Of a stretch of DNA of 7,460 bases, positions 1 through 5,755 are shown piece by piece. The position numbers were made by a program, and so were the translations under genes. The notes below the pieces were generated by a model, which was not told the origin of the DNA, made no database searches, and worked only from the letters and a program-made list of their open reading frames with translations. The stretch covers positions 1 to 7,460 of the forward strand of contig CAMLPA010000154.1 in the NCBI GenBank assembly GCA_946481605.1. Reading direction: 5' to 3'. Source of the DNA: an uncultured Flavihumibacter sp. GTDB taxonomy: Bacteria > Bacteroidota > Bacteroidia > Chitinophagales > Chitinophagaceae. Positions within the stretch are counted from its first letter, which is position 1. The number at the start of each line of letters is the position of its first letter.

Positions 1-192
1 GCTTACAGCGATCGTTTCCGTGCATTGTATGGTGAACTGGCAGAAAAAAACAACGCAGCACTCGTGCCTTTTCTACTGGAAGGTGTGGGCGGTATCCCTG
101 AATTAAACCAGGGCGATGGCATTCATCCTACTGCCGAAGGGCATAAGATACTGGCGGAAAATGTCTGGAAAGTATTGAAGGAGCTGCTTTGA
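1..192 (+). CDS. TesA-like arylesterase / SGNH hydrolase, 3' end only
   Basis: This is the C-terminal 63 residues of an SGNH/GDSL-type esterase, open at the window's left edge in frame 1 and ending at TGA 190-192. The stretch PFLLEGVGGIPELNQ followed by GDGIHPTAEGH is typical of the TesA / arylesterase subfamily. The Asp and His of the D-x-x-H block (fragment residues D39 and H42) are the acid and base of the catalytic triad; the nucleophilic Ser, Gly and Asn blocks lie outside the window. Family members hydrolyse acyl or aryl esters and many are periplasmic, but the N-terminus is missing, so location and substrate cannot be judged. It converges on the membrane-protein gene ending at 204, with only 11 bp between the stop codons. 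Subfamily assignment is confident; substrate is unknown. Confidence 0.88.
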   Translation, partial: AYSDRFRALYGELAEKNNAALVPFLLEGVGGIPELNQGDGIHPTAEGHKILAENVWKVLKELL

Positions 193-203
193 TTGGGCTT
201 CAT

Positions 204-698
204 TCAGGCCGCATGACGTTTCAGCCATAACCAGGTTCCCGCAGCGAGTATTAATCCTGCCAATACAGTACGGAAAAAAACGGCTTTACTTACGTTGAAA
301 AAACGTCTTGCATTCCCGTTTAAAAGGAACAGCACCACCAGTGTTTTCACGATGGGTGGCAGCAGGAATGTTGTGGTCATTTCTTCCTGGAAAGGATAGT
401 GTGTTGCGTGTATTTTCGTTTGCGCGATGTTCACGGTAACAAAAAGAATATTGTTGATGACCAGCAGCATCCAGCCCCACCAGCGGCGTTTGTACAACTG
501 GTAATAAATAGCGGGTAGGTATATCAGTGAAATCCAATCAGCGATCAGCAGGTAATCAGTAGGACATGTTTCACAAAAGGTATAATCGAAGGCAGACTTC
601 ATCGTGCCGCGCAGCAGCAGAAAATACTGGGCGCCCAGCAGGAGCAGTAAGATGATTTTTCCGCGGAGTGCAGCGGGTGGCAACGCGTTGGGTTTCAT
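204..698 (-). CDS. Small multi-span membrane protein of unknown function
   Basis: A 164-residue integral membrane protein that I do not recognise as a named family. Hydrophobic segments lie at about residues 13-29, 49-67, 74-91, 108-127 and 139-158, giving four or five membrane spans. Basic clusters (KRRWWGW at 70-76, RRFF at 131-134, the KRH tail) mark likely cytoplasmic loops. A C-x-x-C pair (C42, C45) sits just before the second span in FCETCPTD; it could bind metal or form a disulphide, but no partner motif supports this. The ATG at 698 is the natural start, and a Bacteroidota-type -7-like element lies 27 bp upstream. The gene is 112 bp downstream of the barrel gene on the same strand, so it could be read through from it, but its own promoter is more likely. 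Coding status is supported by the protein-like composition. Confidence 0.75.
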   Translation of the reverse strand: MKPNALPPAALRGKIILLLLLGAQYFLLLRGTMKSAFDYTFCETCPTDYLLIADWISLIYLPAIYYQLYKRRWWGWMLLVINNILFVTVNIAQTKIHATHYPFQEEMTTTFLLPPIVKTLVVLFLLNGNARRFFNVSKAVFFRTVLAGLILAAGTWLWLKRHAA

Positions 699-725
699 GC
701 GAAGGGTGGTTGCTTGGTTGAGGTG

Positions 726-755
726 CGAAGGTAGGGAAAATTTAACCGCTCTAAA
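726..755 (-). promoter_or_regulatory. Candidate Bacteroidota promoter for the 204-698 membrane-protein gene
   Basis: On the minus strand TACCTTCG (726-733) matches the Bacteroidota -7 consensus TAnnTTTG with one mismatch, and TTTA (752-755) is a one-mismatch -33 box (TTTG) with an 18-bp spacer, close to the usual 19-21. Transcription would begin near 720, leaving a leader of about 20 nt before the ATG at 698. The match is by eye only; such AT-containing motifs arise by chance. Confidence 0.35.
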
Positions 756-810
756 CTAGCTTGGTGCTTTAGGTAATCGGTCTGAAAAATAAGTCTTTGT
801 AATTTTCTTT

Positions 811-3501
811 CTAAAAACGGTACTGCACTGTTGCATTAATATACCTTGGAAACAAATTCAATTGCTCTGTGGTTACATAAGTGGCGCTTAATATTGCTTT
901 TGTAATGGTTCGTTGATTCAGTATGTTGTTTGCTTTTAATCCAAATTGCCATTTCCCGTTGGCGGAGGATCGGTTGATTCCGGCATTCATAATCGTTATA
1001 TGCTGCGGCTGATTTTGACTGCCCCAAATAAACATGGATCGAATGTCAAAACTCCCCCAGTAATTGTTGCGTATTTTTTGTGCAAAGGAAGACTGTGTAA
1101 TAAAGAAAGTATTGCTATTCCGGTATGCATATTTTTTGTTCCGCTGAATTAAGTTCCTGAATTCGGTACGGAGTAAGTATTCCGTGGACTTGCTGAAGTA
1201 TTTTGCGCCAAGTGAATATTTCAAATTATATAATGTATTGTTCACGGTGTTTCCATTCAGGGTAGACGCCGTGCTAACGCGGGTATAGGTGAAATCTGAC
1301 AATAGTCGCCAACGTGACGTGCTGATCGACTGATCCAGCATTACAAAAAAATTGACCAGCCCAAGATGCTTGTTTATGGATATAAGCCTGATTATTGAAA
1401 ATTGCGGATCATTCACGATTTCCGGAAGGAACAACATTGGCGTTCGTTGTAGCGCGATACTTATGTAAAAAAGGCGCCCGTTCCTCGGTATATCGTTACT
1501 GGAAAAAGAAAGTTTAAGGGAGGAAGCCAGGCTGGCGCCTGGAGTGAAGGCTCCCCGCTCTATATGTACATCGCTCTGAATGCCATAACCGCTGGAGAAT
1601 TGCTCCGTTGATGCTACCACCGTTTTCTGTCTGAAGTTTAGTGCTAAACTTTTATGAGTAGAGAGTTTCCAACTGAGGTTTACATCGGGCAGCAGAAACC
1701 ATTTGTTAAGTGCAGTGTATTTGTTGCTATGGTTTGAAAGGGATATATGATTTAGGGCAAACCCAGTTGTGAGTTCTATTTTTTCGGATATGGATGTGGT
1801 GCTCGCTATCTCCAGTTTTGAATTGTGTAGTTGAGTTTCCATTTGTATGGTTGAATCATAACTATTTTTGAATCCATTCAAATATAATCCTGTGATGTCG
1901 TTTTGAAGTGTATGTCTGTCGAGGTTGTGGGATGCTTTTAAGGTTATGCGGTACTTCCCGATCTGTTTCGTGAAGGTTAAGGAGGAAAGCCATCGCTGCA
2001 TACGCTGATGCTCATCTTGTGTAATACGGGCTATGGCATCGCCGGGAAAGAAAAACGCAGAAAAATTAGATGGCGTTTGTTGAAGAACAAGCGGGAGCCT
2101 TCCGGTTGAAAACTGAACGTCGGCACGTATCAGGGCATTTTGCCTGGTGAGGTGGTTCCAGATGGCCATTGCTCCTTCCTGATTTTCTATTCCGGTTAAA
2201 TCGTTCGTATAGCTTTGGTTCAAAAGGCGTAATTGCTCATTTTGTTGCACTTTATAAGCATGTTTTCTAGCCAGAAGGAGAAGTTGATTCCTTTTGTTGA
2301 ACTGTATGTTGCCATTGATGTTTACATCAATAAGCCGGTTCAGGTCGTTAAGTATAGAGCTTCTGGAAATGGCCGGAGGGAGTGTGAATGTGGTAACTGA
2401 TGAGCCTGATTGTTGGAACTTGTCGTTGGCGTAACGAAGACCAACTTGAAAACGCGTTTTCTTCCATGGAGTGATTTTCAGATAACAGTTCGCTATGCCT
2501 GATGTGTTTTCGTAAATTTGTTCATGGTTCAATGGATTAGTCTTTACGCTTTCCATTCTGGCTAAGCTTTTGAAAACGGGAAGTGTAACTTCAATCGCCC
2601 CCGATTCAGAAGATGCTAAAGCATCCTTAGAATATTGGGATACAACAAGATTCCCCGTTGTATTAAAGTTGCCGAATGCGACCAGTTTTGTTTTCTTTCC
2701 CAGGAAAAGCGTGTTGTTATTCGCTGAATATGTATCATGCGGCAAGCCTCCTGAAACACCAAGCTGCCCGAATAAACGAGCAATATGGTCTTCGCCGAAA
2801 CGTAGATTTAAAGCCTTTTTTTGAGCAGGCAATAAGCTGGAGCCAATATCCGACATATCAGAATAGTCATGAATAAGTTCAATTTGCTCAATGCCAGTTG
2901 GTCCAATATTTCTTATAATGTCCATGTAATTTCTGCCACTCATATCTTCTCCTTCAAAAAGAAGGTGCTCGATCAATTGCCCGTTGAACAGCAGTTTTCC
3001 ATCTTCCAGTACTGTGATCCCTGGAAGTTTACCAACAAGTTCAAGGATAGAACGCTCGTTTCCATTTGAAAAAGACTTTGTATTGAAAACGATGGTGTCG
3101 CCTTTCATTGTGATAGGTCTGTCAGGGGTTACCACAACAGGAGAAAGTGTGCCGGTACGCTCCTGCAAAACTATATCGGGACAATTACCGGATGGTTGAT
3201 GAACGGTAAACGAAATTCTCTTTTCTTCAAACTGCAGATGTGTAACTGTTAAGAAAATTTTTTGAGCACTGCTGGTAGCGGGGAGGTTAAAAAAACCTTC
3301 TTTATTTGTGATGGCAAACATGGTGGCTGGCTTTGCGCTATCGTGCCCTGCGGTTACAGATGCAAAGGCTACCGGAGCACCTTTTTCATTCTTTACAAAG
3401 CCACAAACTTTGGCCTGACTTGTTCCGGACTTTGGTGCACTTCCAAAGATTACCAGACCAAGCATATATCGAAACAGCCACATGAATTGTCCACGCGTCA
3501 T
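811..3501 (-). CDS. TonB-receptor-like outer-membrane beta-barrel protein with carboxypeptidase-like regulatory domain
   Basis: A large outer-membrane protein, 896 residues from the preferred ATG at 3501. A signal peptide covers about residues 1-30 (MTRGQFMWLF to SGTSQA). A carboxypeptidase-regulatory-like domain follows at about 31-115 (VCGFVKNEKGAPVAFASV). Next comes a VVVT segment at 122-125, which is possibly TonB-box-like, and then a plug-like domain at about 133-235 with DTIVFN, ILELVGKLPGITV, LLFNGQLIEHLLFEGEDMSG and IEQIELI. The remainder is barrel strands ending in the terminal aromatic signature NATVQYRF. The pattern fits the Bacteroidota outer-membrane barrel family often annotated as TonB-dependent receptors. 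No SusD-like partner is present, so a SusCD glycan importer is not indicated. Start choice: a TTG at 3528 and an ATG at 3516 lie inside the GLPGLI gene, while the ATG at 3501 lies 4 bp after its stop and gives a compact signal peptide; either way translational coupling is likely. The cargo is unknown. Confidence 0.88.
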   Translation of the reverse strand: MTRGQFMWLFRYMLGLVIFGSAPKSGTSQAKVCGFVKNEKGAPVAFASVTAGHDSAKPATMFAITNKEGFFNLPATSSAQKIFLTVTHLQFEEKRISFTVHQPSGNCPDIVLQERTGTLSPVVVTPDRPITMKGDTIVFNTKSFSNGNERSILELVGKLPGITVLEDGKLLFNGQLIEHLLFEGEDMSGRNYMDIIRNIGPTGIEQIELIHDYSDMSDIGSSLLPAQKKALNLRFGEDHIARLFGQLGVSGGLPHDTYSANNNTLFLGKKTKLVAFGNFNTTGNLVVSQYSKDALASSESGAIEVTLPVFKSLARMESVKTNPLNHEQIYENTSGIANCYLKITPWKKTRFQVGLRYANDKFQQSGSSVTTFTLPPAISRSSILNDLNRLIDVNINGNIQFNKRNQLLLLARKHAYKVQQNEQLRLLNQSYTNDLTGIENQEGAMAIWNHLTRQNALIRADVQFSTGRLPLVLQQTPSNFSAFFFPGDAIARITQDEHQRMQRWLSSLTFTKQIGKYRITLKASHNLDRHTLQNDITGLYLNGFKNSYDSTIQMETQLHNSKLEIASTTSISEKIELTTGFALNHISLSNHSNKYTALNKWFLLPDVNLSWKLSTHKSLALNFRQKTVVASTEQFSSGYGIQSDVHIERGAFTPGASLASSLKLSFSSNDIPRNGRLFYISIALQRTPMLFLPEIVNDPQFSIIRLISINKHLGLVNFFVMLDQSISTSRWRLLSDFTYTRVSTASTLNGNTVNNTLYNLKYSLGAKYFSKSTEYLLRTEFRNLIQRNKKYAYRNSNTFFITQSSFAQKIRNNYWGSFDIRSMFIWGSQNQPQHITIMNAGINRSSANGKWQFGLKANNILNQRTITKAILSATYVTTEQLNLFPRYINATVQYRF

Positions 3502-3505
3502 TCCG

Positions 3506-4234
3506 CTACTGGCCATTGATCGTTTCAATTCTTTGCTGAACCCGTTTGTTCTGTTCTGCTTGTAATTTTGAAAACTCCTGCTTCGATATATAGACTCCCT
3601 GATCGCAGCTTTTCAGTGCCAGTTTTCTTGAAGACAAAGGGAATTCGAGCTCCTTCATTTTCATCTGAAAACCGGTAGTTTCACTGCTTACGGCAATAAT
3701 AAGCCCGGGTAGACCCCGGTAATCCATTGGTGCCGCAGATGTTGGTATGCCTGGTGCAAACCAGGCGCGATAGCTGATAGCGCCTCTTTTTCCAAGTGCA
3801 CGCTGACATTTTATTCCATTTATCGTAGTAGTGTCGGATTGAAGTGTCCAGGCAATGGGAGTGATACTGTCGCTGATGCAATAACATTTGAACGTATTGT
3901 CGAAAGTGGAGTAGTTAATTTCATTGGTGCCCAGCCTGCCGTACCATTGTTGCACAGGTTCCTTTTTAATTCTTTCTTCCAGCATTTTGAGCAGTTTTTG
4001 CTTTTTGAGAGAATCTTCCAGGGGGTTGGAGGTGGCGCTTTTCAGTACAAAGTTTCCGAAGTCTGGCACTTCTTTTTGAAACCTGTAGTTGTATTCATTT
4101 TCTCCGAACCAGAATTCAATAGTCTGAATCCGTGGCTCAGTACCTAATTCATATACTACATAACCGATAGCTGCAGGTTGAGAGAATGATAGTGACGAAA
4201 AGGTGATGAGAAGAAATAATAGGATTGACTTCAT
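3506..4234 (-). CDS. GLPGLI family protein (secreted)
   Basis: A 242-residue exported protein of the GLPGLI family (TIGR01200 / Porph_ging), named for its best conserved motif, which is present exactly at residues 174-179 (DYRGLPGLIIAV). Supporting family features are a signal peptide at 1-18 (MKSILLFLLITFSSLSFS then Q), W128 with a following INGIKCQRA block (138-146), and AWFAPGIP (157-164) before the signature. The usual GP dipeptide ahead of the motif is altered to AAP (167-169). Cysteines are C117 and C119 (a C-Y-C pair), C143 and C210. A Lys/Gln-rich helical tail (about 217-242) ends the protein. The biochemical role of this Bacteroidota family is unknown. Here it lies directly upstream of the outer-membrane barrel gene, whose preferred start is 4 bp after this stop, so the two are almost certainly co-expressed. 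The ATG at 4234 is unambiguous; no strong Shine-Dalgarno is seen. Confidence 0.95.
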   Translation of the reverse strand: MKSILLFLLITFSSLSFSQPAAIGYVVYELGTEPRIQTIEFWFGENEYNYRFQKEVPDFGNFVLKSATSNPLEDSLKKQKLLKMLEERIKKEPVQQWYGRLGTNEINYSTFDNTFKCYCISDSITPIAWTLQSDTTTINGIKCQRALGKRGAISYRAWFAPGIPTSAAPMDYRGLPGLIIAVSSETTGFQMKMKELEFPLSSRKLALKSCDQGVYISKQEFSKLQAEQNKRVQQRIETINGQ

Positions 4235-4259
4235 GTTTACAGATTGACATGTTACTGAA

Positions 4260-4272
4260 TTGTTGCCGGCAG
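4260..4272 (+). repeat. 13-bp inverted repeat, copy A (upstream of the GLPGLI gene)
   Basis: TTGTTGCCGGCAG on the + strand is the exact reverse complement of 4636-4648. It contains the 8-bp palindrome TGCCGGCA and sits in the 62-bp gap between the Cys-rich gene and the GLPGLI gene, 25 bp upstream of the GLPGLI ATG. With copy B it brackets the Cys-rich gene. It could be an operator, an mRNA pairing element or a relic terminal repeat. Confidence 0.6.
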
Positions 4273-4296
4273 AAGTCCGTTCAAATCTGATTCACA

Positions 4297-4602
4297 TCAA
4301 ATACAATTGTAAATACAGCCGGGTCCTTTTAGTACCCCGGCATCCAAAATTTCATAGGACTCACAATCAAAAATAATCACAAGTGCGGCGGAGCGGACAC
4401 GCCTGCCGTCGCAGCAGGTTTCGAATACAGAATACATTTCAGTACACTCACTATTGGGGCTTTCTTCCGTTGATAAAGCAATGTCCTGTAGCGCAACGTT
4501 TAGTTGTGGGGGAAGTTGATTGGTCAGCGGATAGCCTGAGTTCGTGGCGAAAGAAGCGAAAGAAAAAAGGCAAAAAACTGCAAGGAAGATGAAGACTTTC
4601 AT
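4297..4602 (-). CDS. Small secreted six-cysteine protein of unknown function
   Basis: A 101-residue protein I do not recognise. A clear signal peptide runs to A19 (MKVFIFLAVFCLFSFASFA, cleavage before TNS), predicting a mature chain of about 82 residues outside the cytoplasm. The first half of the mature chain is Pro/Gln/Ser/Glu-rich and probably flexible; the second half holds all six cysteines: C53, the vicinal pair C63-C64 in ETCCDGRR, C80, and C96 and C100 in the terminal GPGCIYNCI. An even number of cysteines in an exported protein suggests up to three disulphides, or a metal or cofactor site at CC and C-x3-C. The ATG at 4602 is the only sensible start and no Shine-Dalgarno is visible. 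The gene lies 62 bp upstream of the GLPGLI gene and 90 bp downstream of the araC-type gene, on the same strand, and is bracketed by an exact 13-bp inverted repeat. Coding status rests on the signal peptide, cysteine pattern and context. Confidence 0.72.
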   Translation of the reverse strand: MKVFIFLAVFCLFSFASFATNSGYPLTNQLPPQLNVALQDIALSTEESPNSECTEMYSVFETCCDGRRVRSAALVIIFDCESYEILDAGVLKGPGCIYNCI

Positions 4603-4635
4603 ACTAGGATAATTTTTAAGGTTTATTTATTGACG

Positions 4636-4648
4636 CTGCCGGCAACAA
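4636..4648 (-). repeat. 13-bp inverted repeat, copy B (upstream of the Cys-rich gene)
   Basis: CTGCCGGCAACAA on the + strand (TTGTTGCCGGCAG on the coding strand) lies 33 bp upstream of the ATG of the Cys-rich gene. It is the exact inverted partner of 4260-4272. Outside the two copies the flanks read ACTGAA (4254-4259) and AGTGAA (4649-4654), five of six identical, which resembles an imperfect target-site duplication but may be chance. Confidence 0.6.
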
Positions 4649-4692
4649 AGTGAATTTAGTAAAAATTCCTAATTTGAAAAAATGTCATACCC

Positions 4693-5562
4693 TCACCCCT
4701 CATTAAACGCCCTTTGATACGCCAACGGACTCTTCCCCGTTATCTGCTTGAAATACTTATGAAAACTCGTGAAATTATTAAACCCACTCTCATAACACAA
4801 CTGCTTTATACTAAGGTTATTCTCAATAAGCAATTTACACGCATGACCCACCCGTATCTCAATAATAAACTGTGAATACGTTTTCCGTGTCTTCGATTTA
4901 AAATACCGGCAAAACGAATTCGGACTGATGTTCGCAATCTCCGCGATCTCTTCCAACTGAATCTTCTTCCTGAAATGCTGCAAGGTATATTCATAAATAG
5001 CGTTGATCCTGTCGCCTTCAGCTTCAGCTTTATCGTGTTTGAAACCTATGGAGGAGAGCGGCGTTACCGATCCGCTTTCTGCGATAATACACAACGCTTC
5101 CACCAGCAGCGAAATGCGCCTTGGACCTTCCGTTTGCAACAACTTCATCATCATCCCCGCTACTTCTTCCCGTGCCGGACCTTCCACCTGCAATCCCCTG
5201 CCTGCCTTTTCAAGCAAGTGGCGGATGGGCTGGTTTTCGTGCAGGTGCAGGAACGCTTCACCCCAGAAATTTTCTGAAAAATGCACCACGCGGGTATCGG
5301 CTTCGGCAATGGGTTCTTCCTGGAAATAGGGTTCATCAAAACGCCAGTAATGCGGCAGGTTGGAACCCACCAGCACTACATCGCCCGGACCGAACCTGCT
5401 GATATGGTCGCCAATGAACTGGGTGCCTTCCCCCTGTTCAAAATGGATCAGTTCCACTTCGGAATGGTAATGCCAGCGGTTGTTGATGTGTGGCACCAGG
5501 TCGCGGCGTACGCTAAACGAGTGTCCCGGACCCTGGGAAACTTTTAATAACTGCGGTCTCAT
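4693..5562 (-). CDS. AraC-family transcriptional regulator with N-terminal cupin sensor domain
   Basis: A 289-residue cytoplasmic DNA-binding regulator. The N-terminal cupin-type ligand-binding domain (about 1-100) shows HYHSEVELIHFEQGEG (31-46) and FGPGDVVLVGSNLPHYW (57-73), the usual arrangement in sugar-responsive AraC proteins. A linker helical region covers about 110-165. The C-terminal AraC domain (about 185-285) has two helix-turn-helix units: LEEIAEIANISPNSFCRYFK (203-222) and SIKQLCYESGFNNFTSFHKYFK (251-272), followed by the typical ITGKSPLAYQR end. The ATG at 5562 was chosen because the only upstream in-frame initiator is a TTG 33 bp earlier that adds a polar segment outside the domain. 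It is divergent from uxaA across 193 bp, so control of uxaA and of itself is a reasonable inference; a uronate-derived ligand is a guess. Whether it also affects the envelope genes 90 bp downstream is open. Confidence 0.93.
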   Translation of the reverse strand: MRPQLLKVSQGPGHSFSVRRDLVPHINNRWHYHSEVELIHFEQGEGTQFIGDHISRFGPGDVVLVGSNLPHYWRFDEPYFQEEPIAEADTRVVHFSENFWGEAFLHLHENQPIRHLLEKAGRGLQVEGPAREEVAGMMMKLLQTEGPRRISLLVEALCIIAESGSVTPLSSIGFKHDKAEAEGDRINAIYEYTLQHFRKKIQLEEIAEIANISPNSFCRYFKSKTRKTYSQFIIEIRVGHACKLLIENNLSIKQLCYESGFNNFTSFHKYFKQITGKSPLAYQRAFNEG

Positions 5563-5605
5563 TGTGTGATTTTGGCTGAAATTGGCATCTTGCAATCAAA
5601 TACGT

Positions 5606-5616
5606 GCTAATTTAGC
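5606..5616. repeat. 11-bp palindrome GCTAA-T-TTAGC in the araC/uxaA intergenic region
   Basis: GCTAATTTAGC is a perfect inverted repeat with a single central base, ending one base into the second GCTGAA repeat (5615-5620). A dyad operator is possible; an AT-rich dyad this short can also arise by chance. Confidence 0.4.
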
Positions 5617-5718
5617 TGAATTATTTTGGAAGCAGTTCAACGCCCGAGGATTTTTTTTCAATGTTAATCCGGCTGAATGAAAAGCATAAAGCCGCGCAAT
5701 GGCATTGCACCGGAAATG

Positions 5719-5750
5719 GTTGTTTTGCATGTTCCGAAAGAATAATTTTA
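5719..5750 (+). promoter_or_regulatory. Candidate promoter immediately upstream of uxaA
   Basis: GTTG (5719-5722) and TAATTTTA (5743-5750) are separated by 20 bp and resemble the Bacteroidota -33 (TTTG) and -7 (TAnnTTTG) boxes with one mismatch each. The -7-like box ends 5 bp before the ATG at 5756, so use of this promoter would give an almost leaderless transcript. It also argues against translation from the ATG at 5699, which lies upstream of it. Confidence 0.3.
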
Positions 5751-5755
5751 GCACC

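Larger units (their letters stand above)
5563..5755. promoter_or_regulatory. Divergent regulatory region between the araC-type gene and uxaA
   Basis: This 193-bp gap must hold the promoters of both divergent genes. Three direct copies of RGCTGAAW occur on the + strand, starting at 5574, 5614 and 5671 (GGCTGAAATT, AGCTGAATTA, GGCTGAATGA). A T8 tract lies at 5651-5658. An 11-bp palindrome overlaps the middle repeat. AraC proteins generally bind direct repeats through their two helix-turn-helix units, so the repeats are candidate operators. Spacings of 40 and 57 bp are not both whole helical turns, which weakens the case. No clear promoter for the AraC gene was found. Confidence 0.5.

Noticed and set aside
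751..772. CTAAA...TTTAG hairpin after the barrel gene as a terminator
   Set aside because: Only five A-T-rich pairs around a 12-base loop and no proper T-run; it also overlaps the candidate promoter of the next gene.
2570..3519. Series of short + strand open frames opposite the barrel gene
   Set aside because: They lie antisense to a well-supported coding sequence, show low-complexity or implausible protein composition and have no domain or start-site support.
811..4234. SusCD-type polysaccharide-utilisation locus or a modified-peptide biosynthetic cluster
   Set aside because: No SusD-like lipoprotein, glycoside hydrolase, radical SAM enzyme, maturase or dedicated exporter is present in the window.
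4260..4648. Calling the inverted-repeat unit an insertion sequence
   Set aside because: There is no transposase, the repeats are only 13 bp and the flanking duplication is imperfect; kept as a repeat and a hypothesis only.
4652..4668. Hairpin GAATTT-AGTAA-AAATTC downstream of the araC-type gene as a terminator
   Set aside because: The six-pair stem is almost entirely A-T and no T-tract follows it in the minus-strand direction, so it would not make a credible intrinsic terminator.
4975..5547. Overlapping + strand frames of about 90-108 codons opposite the araC-type gene
   Set aside because: They are antisense shadows of the clearly recognised AraC protein; no motif or signal is seen in any of them.
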